Below are positions 50,134 to 58,979 of a stretch of DNA of 64,000 nucleotides, piece by piece; within the stretch, counting starts at the first letter, position 1; each line of letters starts with the position of its first letter. Source of the stretch: Natrinema sp. DC36 (lineage in GTDB: Archaea; Halobacteriota; Halobacteria; Halobacteriales; Natrialbaceae); assembly GCF_020405225.1 (NCBI RefSeq), contig NZ_CP084472.1:992001-1056000 (forward strand). The letters are read 5' to 3'. The notes beneath the pieces were generated by a model. The model saw nothing but the letters and a program-made list of their open reading frames with translations. It had not been told where the DNA came from and made no database searches. Position numbers and translations under genes: made by a program.

Positions 50134-50322
50134 ATGTCTCTCACTGATCGGCAGGAAGACCTCCTGATCGCCGTCGCACTGACCGAGTTTTCCGTCCACT
50201 ACGAACAGGCCGATCCCGAACTCTCACACCAAGCCTGGCAACTGGCCGCCGATCGCCTCGTCGATCGCGACGTCGAGCCGCGCGAGGCCGTCGGCGAACT
50301 TGATATACTAATGAAATTCTAA
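50134..50322 (+). CDS. Small soluble provirus protein
   Basis: 62 residues, helical: MSLTDRQEDLLIAVALTEFSV, then DPELSHQAWQLAADRLVDRDV and EAVGELDILMKF. TATA-like CCTTTTTATT (50101-50110) is ~25-30 nt upstream, so leaderless. Function unknown. First of three rightward accessory genes placed between replication and tail modules. Confidence 0.6.
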   Translation: MSLTDRQEDLLIAVALTEFSVHYEQADPELSHQAWQLAADRLVDRDVEPREAVGELDILMKF

Positions 50323-50363
50323 CATTCCGAAAGTTGATAATCATCTCTTCCGACATGACAGAT

Positions 50364-50555
50364 ATGGCTAACTCAGAACGTCGGGAAGAATGGGCTGACC
50401 GGTGGAGGGTCTTTCTCGGAGCTTTACTGATCGTCATGGCTATCGCTGTGTTCATTTTGGAATCACAGCAGAGTGGCGCCACGACGGAACTCATCACGAA
50501 CACGCTCGAGACGATATTGGAAGGTGTTCAGGGCATCGAAGAAGGAACCTCCTAA
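50364..50555 (+). CDS. Small single-helix membrane protein
   Basis: 63 residues from ATG 50364 (MANSERREEW); ATG 50355 is also possible. A charged N-terminus, one transmembrane helix (VFLGALLIVMAIAVFILES) and a polar tail (TTELITNTLETILEGVQGIEEG). Holin-like by size and layout only; no lysis enzyme is adjacent. Confidence 0.6.
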   Translation: MANSERREEWADRWRVFLGALLIVMAIAVFILESQQSGATTELITNTLETILEGVQGIEEGTS

Positions 50556-50625
50556 CTGAAGTCCGCCGCCAAAAGCCGTCGGGATATCCGAAACATATAT
50601 CACTAAACTATCCAATTAGAGTGAT

Positions 50626-51231
50626 ATGAACCGACGGAAGCTGCTGCTGGGGAGCGGAGTTGCACTCTCGACGGTCCTCGCTGGCTGCTCGAGCGACGAA
50701 ACCGCTGACGGAGGAAATGGCAACGGGGACGATGATGATGATGACGGAAACGGTGATGGCAACGGAAACGATGACACTGACGAGGATGATAATAGCTCGG
50801 AAGATGAGGTCGAGGATGAGACTCAGCCAGATAGCAGCGATGAGGAACCGAGCGAGCCAGTAGTCACGAAGATAGGGCTGGTGAGCGAGTGGGAAAAGCC
50901 CGGTGACCTGGAAGAAAATGAAATCGAATCCGGATCAATAGACGAGGGGAATTGGAGTGCGTTCCAGTTCGACATCTATGCCCATGAAGGTGAACTAGAG
51001 TTCACCTATCAGTACGACCTCTATGGGCCGGAAAACGTTCGCCGTATGACTTCCTCCGATACAAAATCAGAATTGGTTGGTGGCGACGGCCAAGGCACCT
51101 ATGAACAGAGCATCTATTTCGGCCCTGGAGAAAACTGGCCAACCGGCGAGTACTTGGCGAGGGTTACCATCCGCGACGAGATCAGTGGCGAGGTCAGCGA
51201 AGCCAAGACCACGACCTTCGAGCTGAGATAG
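50626..51231 (+). CDS. Tat-type lipoprotein carried by the provirus
   Basis: 201 residues. MNRRKLLLGSGVALSTVLAGC is a Tat signal with lipobox (LAGC, Cys21, not counted beyond). Residues ~25-80 are an Asp/Gly/Asn/Glu low-complexity stalk. The C-terminal ~120 residues form a beta domain (TKIGLVSEWEKPGDL, FQFDIYAHEGELEFTYQYDLY, YEQSIYFGPGENWPTGEYL). Probably exposed on the host cell surface from the lysogen, for example in superinfection exclusion, which is an inference from similar prophage cargo genes. Confidence 0.7.
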   Translation: MNRRKLLLGSGVALSTVLAGCSSDETADGGNGNGDDDDDDGNGDGNGNDDTDEDDNSSEDEVEDETQPDSSDEEPSEPVVTKIGLVSEWEKPGDLEENEIESGSIDEGNWSAFQFDIYAHEGELEFTYQYDLYGPENVRRMTSSDTKSELVGGDGQGTYEQSIYFGPGENWPTGEYLARVTIRDEISGEVSEAKTTTFELR

Positions 51232-51236
51232 GATAG

Positions 51237-52328
51237 CTACTCTTCGGCGAGCTCGAGCTCGACACGCCAGCGATCATCCTGATAGCCGGCAAACGATAGC
51301 CGCCAGTTCTGGATGAGGTACGTCCCCGACTCGAAACTCGCCACTTCCGGCGCGTCGATCGTCACGGTCTGGGAGCCCCCACTCGAGTCCTCACGGAAGT
51401 TCTTCCCGTCCGGCACGGATCGCTCGACGATCGCGTCGGGGAAACCTGCGGTGTCGGCGATCGTCGCCGCCTGGAGGTCGTCGACGACGATCGGAAGCGT
51501 CACGGTCTTGCCGGCGGTCGTCCCGCTTCCCGATGTTTCCCTGACCTGCTCCTCCTCGAGGGCGATCGTCCCGCGGTCGAGTTCGAACGTCCAGAGGCCG
51601 CCGGCTTCGGCGGCGGCATCGAAGACATCGCTGCGGTTCTCCAGGCGCTGGAACGTGAGCGAGATCTCGAACCGATCCACCTCGGCCTGAGTCTCCTGAT
51701 AGGAGTTGACGTAATAGTCTGCGATGTCGAACGGTGGCCGGTAACTTGCTGGCGGAATAACTTCGACGGCCTCGTCTCGCCCCGCACGATCTATCGTCTG
51801 GAACGACCCCCCATATCCGGTGTCGACGGTGACGTTTCCAGTACGGCCGAACTGCCGCCAGTGATCTATACTGGAACGGGGCACCTCGAACGACAGTGTG
51901 AGTGTTTTAGAGTCTAACTCCGGCGGTTCCGGATCGATGAACGTTCCGCCGAAGATCCACACGTCTGATTCTGCCGTTGGAGACTGGCCCTCGAACGACA
52001 GCTGTGCTGGCCCAGGAGAGAGGACGTACCCGACGCGATGGTCTGCCGAAGGGATCGACAGCGTTGCTGCCGGTGGCGTGATCGTCGTTGATCCGGCTCC
52101 CGTGACTGTAGGGGCCGCTGGAGTGACCTCGAGCGTCGCTGCAGGAGGCTCAACAGTAACCGCTCCTGATGACGCGATCTCTCCGCCAGTGTCGAGTGAT
52201 AGTTCTGCGGCTGGAGGGCGCAGTGTTTCGAGTCCGCCAAGCTCGAAGTGATCCGCACCCCGGCCGTCAGGGTCGAACTCCTGCAGATCGAAGTTTACGT
52301 TGTCGGACTCGGGTGGACTGTAGCTCAT
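51237..52328 (-). CDS. Tail-tip/baseplate structural protein with PPAATLSI repeats
   Basis: 363 residues. SYSPPESDNVNFDLQEFDPDG is a start often seen in viral tail proteins. Residues ~35-130 hold repeated short units: LRPPAAELSLDTGG, VEPPAATLEVTPA, ITPPAATLSIPSA, PGPAQLSFEG. The C-terminal ~230 residues are beta-rich (LTLSFEVPRSSIDHWRQFG, FEISLTFQRLENRSDVFDA, LIQNWRLSFAGY). It is last in the leftward structural module, so likely distal in the tail. Confidence 0.7.
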   Translation of the reverse strand: MSYSPPESDNVNFDLQEFDPDGRGADHFELGGLETLRPPAAELSLDTGGEIASSGAVTVEPPAATLEVTPAAPTVTGAGSTTITPPAATLSIPSADHRVGYVLSPGPAQLSFEGQSPTAESDVWIFGGTFIDPEPPELDSKTLTLSFEVPRSSIDHWRQFGRTGNVTVDTGYGGSFQTIDRAGRDEAVEVIPPASYRPPFDIADYYVNSYQETQAEVDRFEISLTFQRLENRSDVFDAAAEAGGLWTFELDRGTIALEEEQVRETSGSGTTAGKTVTLPIVVDDLQAATIADTAGFPDAIVERSVPDGKNFREDSSGGSQTVTIDAPEVASFESGTYLIQNWRLSFAGYQDDRWRVELELAEE

Positions 52329-52394
52329 TGTTGTATCAAATTAGTGATGGTGCGTTTCTGAAGCGCTGACTGACAGACCCAGACACAGTCTCGC

Positions 52395-53306
52395 TTAGAT
52401 TGATCCGGTGTTGTAGAGGTTGGAGACTTCTGTATCGGTCAGTCCCTTTCTATAAATACGAACATCGTCAACAAGTCCGTTCAGGTATCCAGACCCGCCC
52501 CGTCTACCGATTGAGGAGGTTCCCGACTCTGTCAAATTTCCTATAGTTGCAGTTGCTACGGATGAGCCATTGACATAGAACTCCATATCTCCGCTTGCTG
52601 TTTTCGTTCCGACAATATGTGTCCAAGTATTGTCATAGGAGAAACTGGTATTGGTACTTACGTACGATCCATCGTAACATTGGAATCCGATCTTAGTATC
52701 GTCAATATACAGCACTGCATCTGCACTATATTGGCTAGGTGCGTCAATTGTGACGATATATTGGGCTGATGATGGAGATGAGAGTTTCACCCACGCACTC
52801 AGTGACAGGCCATCACCAGATGAGTGGCTGACTGGAATGTCAACCGCGTCATCGGCCCCGTCAAGTGACACGGCGTATGATCCAATCTCTGAGTCGGTGG
52901 TATAAGTCCCCCCAGTGAGCGTTCCGTCGTTGCCATTCCAAGAGTCTGTGGCATCTTGTTCGAATTTATATCGGGCGACTCCGCTGTCGGGTATCGCAAA
53001 ACCAATCTCCGGTGGTAGAGGATCGATCGAAAGTGCAGCAGGACCCGGCTCGATCACAGCATCCACCGTTAGGAACGGCAGTGACTCCGAGTTGTAATAG
53101 TTCCCGTCGTCCAGTTGGACCAGCGCATGATACCGATCGGGGCCATGAGCCAGACCACTAACTGACCAGGACCCGTCCGCTGTGCTGGTATCGCCGCCGA
53201 CAACAACCCAATTCCCTGGACTCGAGGCCTCGGCGTCGACGACAGCCACCTTCGCGTTCGCGATCGGGTCGCCCTCGAGGGCAACCGTTCCTGATAGCGT
53301 CCCCAT
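52395..53306 (-). CDS. LamG-domain tail protein (receptor-binding candidate)
   Basis: 303 residues. N-terminal ~75: an Ig-like/carboxypeptidase-regulatory domain (LSGTVALEGDPIANAKVAVVD). A linker contains IEPGPAALSIDPLPPEIGF, like the repeats of the next tail protein. Residues ~110-303 form a LamG/concanavalin-like jellyroll: VARYKFEQDATDSWNGNDGTL, YAVSLDGADDAVDIP, LSLSAWVKLSSP, WTHIVGTKTASGDMEFYVNGS, GLVDDVRIYRKGLTDTEVSNL. The LamG part is lower in G+C, consistent with host-range swapping. Confidence 0.8.
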   Translation of the reverse strand: MGTLSGTVALEGDPIANAKVAVVDAEASSPGNWVVVGGDTSTADGSWSVSGLAHGPDRYHALVQLDDGNYYNSESLPFLTVDAVIEPGPAALSIDPLPPEIGFAIPDSGVARYKFEQDATDSWNGNDGTLTGGTYTTDSEIGSYAVSLDGADDAVDIPVSHSSGDGLSLSAWVKLSSPSSAQYIVTIDAPSQYSADAVLYIDDTKIGFQCYDGSYVSTNTSFSYDNTWTHIVGTKTASGDMEFYVNGSSVATATIGNLTESGTSSIGRRGGSGYLNGLVDDVRIYRKGLTDTEVSNLYNTGSI

Positions 53307-53308
53307 GA

Positions 53309-53770
53309 TCAGCTGAGAGTTGCGATACCGAGGGTGTCCCAGGAGATGATGACGTCACTCCCGTTCGTGGCCAGTGGCAGAGAGGCGAGATCAGCGTCAT
53401 CGAGGACGATGATGACATCGTCGTCGGCGGGCGTCGTATCATCCCCGCCGACCTGCCGGTAGATGATCGCACCCTGGATCGTCCCGGCGTCGATCCCCGT
53501 CCAGGTGAGATCGTCACCATCGAATGACGCCTGGTCGTTCGTATCGTCTTGCGTGGTCGTCTGGTTCGCGACCGTCTGGCGCGAATAGCCCGTCCCGCTC
53601 ATCTCCTGGGCGGTCGTACCACCGTCAAGGATGTCATCGACGAACTCGTGGACGTCCGGATCGAACGTGAATGCGGTCGTGTCGTCGTAGAACGCGACAC
53701 GGATGGTGTCGGCTGAGAGGTCGATGCTACTGGTCAGGAGCTGCAGCTTGGTGCGGTTTGGAACTTGCAT
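53309..53770 (-). CDS. Small tail protein
   Basis: 153 residues, beta-rich and acidic. IRVAFYDDTTAFTFDPDVHEFVDDI and SGTGYSRQTVANQTTT, then FDGDDLTWTGIDAGTIQGAIIYRQVG match a pattern seen in viral tail-associated proteins (a short domain with F-D-G-D-D-x-x-W-xxI). It starts 29 nt after the next upstream tail gene and ends 2 nt before the LamG gene. Confidence 0.7.
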   Translation of the reverse strand: MQVPNRTKLQLLTSSIDLSADTIRVAFYDDTTAFTFDPDVHEFVDDILDGGTTAQEMSGTGYSRQTVANQTTTQDDTNDQASFDGDDLTWTGIDAGTIQGAIIYRQVGGDDTTPADDDVIIVLDDADLASLPLATNGSDVIISWDTLGIATLS

Positions 53771-53799
53771 TGGTCTGATGAATCGCTAAGTAGTCGTGG

Positions 53800-55512
53800 T
53801 CAGTTCGTCCGCCCACGTCGGAACAACTCCGACGCGAGCGAGAGGTTGAGTTCTCCGCGCGTCGACGGCGACGCAGTGATCGTGTTCAGGCCTGAGTTTA
53901 GTTCGGTCTCGAGATTTACCGTCTGCGTCCAACTACCGCTCGAGTCACCGACGATCGTCGTCAGCTCTTGGCCGTTGACTGAGATCGTGACATCGCTCGG
54001 GTAGTAGGTCGTCCCCTCGAACTGAGTCGTGACCTGCGGAGCGAGCGGGACTGACGAGCCGGTCGTCGTTGAGACCCCACCGCCGTTATCGGTGGTTTCT
54101 ACCGATCCGCCACCCGACTCGGTTGTTTCCTGTGGGCCGCCCGCAGACGCCAAGGCGGTTCCCCCAGAAATTTCCCCGGTGTCTGGATCCGCGGTCAAAT
54201 CGCCCGATGTGTGGTTATGAGATATCAGATTCATAGCGTATTCGTGTGTGTGGTCTGGTATCGTCACCTCGTGGTCGTGGCTACTGATCGTTACTTCGTG
54301 GTCGTGTGACAGCGGCGTCACCGGCGATCGCCACGCTCGGCCCTGGACGGCGAGCGTCACGTCTTTCTCCTCAACGATATCGTCCGGCCAGTTGACGACG
54401 ACGAGTTCCTGGGGCGTCCCGTCACCGGCCGCGTTCCACCCGCTCGTGATCTGGGACCGGTCAACGAAGCCCTGGTAGCCGCGGTTAAAGCGCTGAATGT
54501 CCTTCCGGTTCTGACGGCCGGAATCGGATCTGGTCAGGAGTCGGTTCGACAGCGTCAGCTCGAGCACAGCGCCAGCTGTGCCGAGGATGGATCTTCGTTT
54601 CAGAACTCTGAGGGTGCGGTCGACCCCCTCTTTGGGGATCTGGACAGTGACGCGATCGCCGAGGCCAACGTCGACGCCGGCGACCGAGGTCTTCACCTCG
54701 AGGTGGCGCGGCTCACCGTCGTACTCGGTGGCCATCTGGTCGATGATTCGCTGCAGGCGGGACTGCTCCTGGATGTCCTTGTTCTCGTACTTCGCCCAGA
54801 TCTGCTTCCCACCGTCGTAACTATCGGCGACGGCCTCGGCAGTCACCTGATCGGGGCCAGACTGCGCGCCGAACCCGCGGATGTGCGTGACCTCTTCGCG
54901 AGCGTCTTCCGTGATCTCGAGATCGCCGACGATCGTCTGGCTGTCTGGTGAGAGGACAACCTCCGGGCGGTCAGTACCGCGACGATCGACGTAGTCGACA
55001 GTCCGATCGTAGTTGTACCGAAGCTCCGCCCCGGTAGCTTCAGCGGTGTCACGGAGAGCCTTCGACGGCTCGGCGTAGCTGAACGACATGGAGAGGTTGG
55101 TCGCGAGCGTGTCGACCGTCCCGACGTCGAGTGTCGGCACCAGACCGAGCAGGTCACCGACGACCGCACTGTCGTTGACGTTCTGGTAGACGACGTTGTC
55201 GTTCGTCGGCTCGGCGTCTTTCGAGTCGCGCTCGTAGCCGGCGATCGAGACGGTCACCGTCCCATCGCCGCGCTTGTCGTCATCAAACCGGCCAGCGAAG
55301 AGCGGGTCGGCCGACGTTGGCGCTTCGACGACCAGGTGATCGGTTCGACGCTCGAGGATGTCGTCGACGTTCGACCATTCGTCTCGGTGAAGGACGACCT
55401 CACCATGGTCCATATCGCCTTTGAGTGCTTCGACCTTCTCGGCAGTCTGTGCCGAGACTGTCGTTTTCGTCGTGCCGTTCGCGTCGTCGACGCGGAGTGT
55501 GATCCCTGTCAT
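53800..55512 (-). CDS. Large baseplate/tail protein with HxH array
   Basis: 570 residues from ATG 55512 (MTGITLRVDD); the longer frame enters the tape-measure gene. The N-terminal ~340 residues resemble the hub/Gp27-like tail proteins (VDTLATNLSMSFSYAEPSKALRDTAEATGAELRYN, ~135-170; VGLGDRVTVQIPKEGVDRTLRV). Residues ~415-450 carry four H-x-H pairs (SHDHEVTISSHDHEVTIPDH, then HTHEY and SHNHTSGD), likely metal sites of a trimeric fibre collar. A Gly/Thr-rich stalk and a beta domain with VTISVNGQELTTIVGDSSG end the protein. Confidence 0.8.
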   Translation of the reverse strand: MTGITLRVDDANGTTKTTVSAQTAEKVEALKGDMDHGEVVLHRDEWSNVDDILERRTDHLVVEAPTSADPLFAGRFDDDKRGDGTVTVSIAGYERDSKDAEPTNDNVVYQNVNDSAVVGDLLGLVPTLDVGTVDTLATNLSMSFSYAEPSKALRDTAEATGAELRYNYDRTVDYVDRRGTDRPEVVLSPDSQTIVGDLEITEDAREEVTHIRGFGAQSGPDQVTAEAVADSYDGGKQIWAKYENKDIQEQSRLQRIIDQMATEYDGEPRHLEVKTSVAGVDVGLGDRVTVQIPKEGVDRTLRVLKRRSILGTAGAVLELTLSNRLLTRSDSGRQNRKDIQRFNRGYQGFVDRSQITSGWNAAGDGTPQELVVVNWPDDIVEEKDVTLAVQGRAWRSPVTPLSHDHEVTISSHDHEVTIPDHTHEYAMNLISHNHTSGDLTADPDTGEISGGTALASAGGPQETTESGGGSVETTDNGGGVSTTTGSSVPLAPQVTTQFEGTTYYPSDVTISVNGQELTTIVGDSSGSWTQTVNLETELNSGLNTITASPSTRGELNLSLASELFRRGRTN

Positions 55513-55520
55513 GAGTATCG

Positions 55521-58181
55521 TCAGAAGGTGTCGTAGCGGCCGCTGTCGTCGATCTCGATACTGATGTCGAGACTCTCTTCGATCGCGCGGATCACCCCAT
55601 CCAGTTTCCGAGTGATGTCGTCGGTACGATCGGTCCGCTCGAGGGCGCGTTCGACATCCTTTTCGACGCTGTCCTTGGCAGCCGACCCACTGCGATCTCC
55701 GCGATCGCGGTCTACCTCTGCTTCCGGGACGACCTCCTCGCCCTCGTGCACGATGGCACGCCCGGTCGACTCGACGAAGCCACCAGTGTCGAGCAGCGGA
55801 CCTCCTCCAAAGATCGGTCCACCCCCACCGCCTCCACCATCGCCACCGGGCCGGCTGGGCCAATCGATATCGCTGCCCAAGGTTCCGTTGTAGGCCTTCT
55901 TGACGATTGTCGGAGGCTCAGGCCAATCCACTTCGATCTCGAACGCTTCTTTGATCGCGCTTGCAACCTTCTCGAACGCCTTTTTGACCGTCTTCTTCGC
56001 GGTCGTCCCGACCCAGTCAGAGATGCCAGTGAGTGTGGATTTGACGTCACCGATGAGCGTGCCCTCACCGGTCCCGATCAGGTAGCTGAACCCGGCTTTG
56101 GCCCCGTCGACCACAACGCCAAAGGCGCCACTGAAGAGAGACTTCCCAGTACTTCTGATCCACCTGGCGATCGTTCTGAAAACACCGGTCACGTCGCCGT
56201 GGAGTGTCCCCTCGCCGGTTCCGATCAGGTAGTTAAACGCTATCTTTACCGCGTCGACGACGATCGTCAGCGCTGCGACGAAGCCATCTTTTCCGGGGCC
56301 AGTCAGGAAGGACGTAATCCGGTCCCATGTCCGCTTGAGATAGTCGACGTAGAGGTCCCACGCCGTTTCCCAGTCGCCCCTGATGAGGGCGAGGACGACG
56401 CGAATACCCGAGAGAAGCATGTCCATCCCCTGGCTGACGACCAACTCGATCGCCCCGAACACCGCGTTGACGATCGTGAGGATCTCGTCGCCCCACATGT
56501 CCCAGGCCGTCTGCAGCTTGCTGAGGATCGGCTGGGTGACGTTGCGCCACAGGAAGGTCACGACCGTTTCGATGTAGCCGACGACCGCGTCAAACGTCTT
56601 CTGAGCCTCGGAGAGGAGTGCATCACCATGGCGGCTCCAGAGTTTCTCGATCGACTCGAGGATCGGCTGGAACAGATTCTTCCAGATGAATGAGAGATAC
56701 TTCTCGATGGCCCCCGCGACGGCCTCGTAAGCGCCGGTAACCGTCTCGGTGATCTCCTCGCCATGTTCCTCCCACCATTCGGAGATGTTCTCGAAGAAGT
56801 CGCCGAGGATCTCTTCAACCTGCCAGACGACATTGCTGGTGACGTCACGAATCCCGAAGAGGTTCACCTTCCACGCGCCGGCGAGCAGCGCGATCGCAGC
56901 GATAGCGATCCCGACCGGACCAGTGAGGATCGTCAGTGCCCCACCGATGGCTCCGAGGACTGCCGACATGCCGCCGAGGGCCGAAACTGCGGACGCCGCT
57001 GCGACCGCAAATCCGCCGAGTGCGCCGGCAACGAGAGCGATTGTTCCGACCATTCCTCCAGAGCTCTCGTTCCACTCGCTGAACGCCGAGATGGCACTGT
57101 TCACATACCCGAGGAACTCCGAGGCGACGGGGAGAACATTCTCCCCGATCTGGATCGCAACGTTCCGGAGTCGGTTCTTCGTGACCTGTAGCTGGGAGTT
57201 GAACGTGCTCGAGGCTGCCTCGTATTCCTCCTGGAGGGACGTCCCGTCCTTCATCTGCTGGTTGGCCGTCTCCTGAGCCGACGCCAGTCCCTCCATGTTC
57301 TGCGAGAGGGCCGTCAGCGCCTGCTGGGAGGTCGTCGACAGCGACGAGCGGAGAGCATCGGACGCTTCGCCGCCCTCGCCCATCGTCTGAGCCATCCGCC
57401 TGAACAGCGCCGTGGGATCCTCGGACCGCATCTGCTCGAACTCCTCGACGTTCATCCCGAGGGCGCTCGCGAGATCCTTGACCTTCGCTGGGTCCTGGAC
57501 CTCCTGAGCCATCCGGCGAAGCCGCGTGCCGGCGCGTTCTGCGCTTTCGGAGGCCTCGTTCATCGCGGCGTTGAGCGAGAAGATATCCTCGCTCGAGGCC
57601 CCCATCTGCGAGAGTGTCCCCGAGCTCCGGAGTGCGGAATCTACGATCTCGCTCGAGGAGGTTGCCATCGTGTTCGACAGCTCGTTGATGACGTTGCCCA
57701 TGTCGCCGACGCGCTCGATCGGGACGTCCATCAGCGTCGAGAGACGGGCGAAGGACTCGCCGGCCTGCTGAGTCGAGAGGTCCGTCGCGACGCTCATCTT
57801 TGCGACGGTCTCCGTGAAGTTCTCGATGTTCTCGGAGCCCTCGATCCCGAACCGACCGGCCTGGGCGGTGATGTTCGCGAGTTCCTTCTGGGCGACCGGC
57901 ATCCGCGAGGCCATCTCCTGGATTGCATCACCCATCTGGCGGGCGGTCTCCGGATCGGTGACCTTCTCGACCTCGACCATTTGAGATTCGAACGCAGCAG
58001 CGGCCGACGTCGCCTTCGCGAGGCCACCGACGGCGAGTGCACCCAGTGCCGCCCCTGCAAGCCCAGCCACATGCCGGACGTTGCCGAGTGCCTCGGTTGC
58101 TGTATCGGTCGCCTCCCGCAGACTCGAGGCGTCGCCACCGATCGCTACCTGGACCTCTTCGGATGCTCCTGTTTTTGCCAT
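55521..58181 (-). CDS. Tail tape measure protein (TP901 type)
   Basis: 886 residues. Residues ~1-350 are the TP901 core: FESQMVEVEKVTDPETARQMGD, SVATDLSTQQAGESFARLSTLMDVPIERVGDMGNVINELSN (~131-171), and SALRSSGTLSQMGASSEDIFSL. Residues ~380-450 are strongly hydrophobic (VGTIALVAGALGGFAVAAAS, ILTGPVGIAIAAIALLAG). Two copies of F-x-YLIGTGEGTLxGDV occur near 690 and 735. A Gly-rich tract GGDGGGGGGGPIFGGGP is near 800. Its length would set the tail length (roughly 130 nm by the usual 0.15 nm per residue rule). Confidence 0.92.
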   Translation of the reverse strand: MAKTGASEEVQVAIGGDASSLREATDTATEALGNVRHVAGLAGAALGALAVGGLAKATSAAAAFESQMVEVEKVTDPETARQMGDAIQEMASRMPVAQKELANITAQAGRFGIEGSENIENFTETVAKMSVATDLSTQQAGESFARLSTLMDVPIERVGDMGNVINELSNTMATSSSEIVDSALRSSGTLSQMGASSEDIFSLNAAMNEASESAERAGTRLRRMAQEVQDPAKVKDLASALGMNVEEFEQMRSEDPTALFRRMAQTMGEGGEASDALRSSLSTTSQQALTALSQNMEGLASAQETANQQMKDGTSLQEEYEAASSTFNSQLQVTKNRLRNVAIQIGENVLPVASEFLGYVNSAISAFSEWNESSGGMVGTIALVAGALGGFAVAAASAVSALGGMSAVLGAIGGALTILTGPVGIAIAAIALLAGAWKVNLFGIRDVTSNVVWQVEEILGDFFENISEWWEEHGEEITETVTGAYEAVAGAIEKYLSFIWKNLFQPILESIEKLWSRHGDALLSEAQKTFDAVVGYIETVVTFLWRNVTQPILSKLQTAWDMWGDEILTIVNAVFGAIELVVSQGMDMLLSGIRVVLALIRGDWETAWDLYVDYLKRTWDRITSFLTGPGKDGFVAALTIVVDAVKIAFNYLIGTGEGTLHGDVTGVFRTIARWIRSTGKSLFSGAFGVVVDGAKAGFSYLIGTGEGTLIGDVKSTLTGISDWVGTTAKKTVKKAFEKVASAIKEAFEIEVDWPEPPTIVKKAYNGTLGSDIDWPSRPGGDGGGGGGGPIFGGGPLLDTGGFVESTGRAIVHEGEEVVPEAEVDRDRGDRSGSAAKDSVEKDVERALERTDRTDDITRKLDGVIRAIEESLDISIEIDDSGRYDTF

Positions 58182-58200
58182 AGAACGTAGGTTGGGGCGG

Positions 58201-58481
58201 CTACTCGCCGCTGAAGTCGTCGTTTATCTCGTCAAGAAGTCGGTTCCGCTCTGCCTGCTGGCCGGCCTTCAGCTCCTGCTTTTGAGAGGCGACGTTCGGT
58301 GACGTCGACGAAGACTGATCTCGTTGCTGCTCGCGAGCGTGCTTCTTGTCGAGCACGAGCTGCCGGCGTCCTTCGAGGTAGCGGCGGACCTCCGAGGCAT
58401 GCAGCTTGGGAATCGAGAAGTAATCGTAGCCGCCTTCTTCGTGGAGGATCGCCTCGATACGCGCTTGCCGGGCGTGGTAGC
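58201..58481 (-). CDS. Frameshift-dependent C-terminal part of the tail assembly chaperone (gpT-like)
   Basis: An open frame without any ATG, GTG, TTG or CTG start, running from inside the upstream chaperone gene (open from at least ~58680) to TAG 58201-58203. Residues after the overlap include GYHARQARIEAILHEEGGYD, YFSIPKLHASEVRRYLEGRR and a helical KHAREQQRDQ, ELKAGQQAERNRLLDEINDD. It lies in the -1 frame relative to the 58976 gene, exactly where tailed phages encode the second half of a G/GT chaperone pair made by programmed frameshifting. The tape measure gene follows 20 nt later. Confidence 0.6.
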
Positions 58482-58976
58482 CTACGTCTCGTCCTCGTCC
58501 TCGGCTTCGTCCTCGTTGTCCATCGCCTGATCCATCGCCTGACTCAGCACGCCCTCGAGAGCGTCGTCCCCGATCCCGTCCAGGGCTTCCATCGCTGCGA
58601 GGTTCTCCCGAGTCTGCTGTGCCTCCACGGCCCGAAAAACTTCGTGACCACTGCCGTTCTTGACGGCCTGGATCAGTCCCGGAGCAACGTACTCGGGGAC
58701 CTCGTCGTAGCCATCGGAGCCGATCCCATCGAGGATGAACGTCTGGAAGAACTCGTCGACGCGATCGTCGTCGGCTTCGTCTTCCTCGAGGACGTCCTTC
58801 CAGTCCTCGTACTCGCCGCCAGCCATCGGCTTGACGAGGACCGCCCGGTCAGTCCCGGGGATCCGCTGTTTGACGCCCTGCAGTTCACCGTCTCCGTTTC
58901 GGGAGACGCCGAAGTCTTCGGCGTGTGCGATCTCGAGATCTTCGCCGTCGTTGAGTCGGGTTTCGTGTTCACTCAT
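58482..58976 (-). CDS. Tail assembly chaperone (gpG-like)
   Basis: 164 residues. DGELQGVKQRIPGTDRAVLVKPM and EYEDWKDVLEEDEADDDRVDEFFQTFIL, then VPEYVAPGLIQAVKNGSGHEVFRAVEA, are typical of the small acidic protein between tail tube and tape measure. The end is very acidic (DNEDEAEDEDET). A T-run GTTTTTCGG (58633-58641, minus) inside the overlap with the -1 frame is the only homopolymer of five in this GC-rich stretch and may be the slip site. Confidence 0.75.
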   Translation of the reverse strand: MSEHETRLNDGEDLEIAHAEDFGVSRNGDGELQGVKQRIPGTDRAVLVKPMAGGEYEDWKDVLEEDEADDDRVDEFFQTFILDGIGSDGYDEVPEYVAPGLIQAVKNGSGHEVFRAVEAQQTRENLAAMEALDGIGDDALEGVLSQAMDQAMDNEDEAEDEDET

Positions 58977-58979
58977 GCG

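Noticed and set aside
53800-55863. 687-codon version of the baseplate protein
   Set aside because: The first 117 codons lie inside the tape measure gene in another frame and are Arg/Trp-rich; ATG 55512 sits 8 nt after the tape measure stop.
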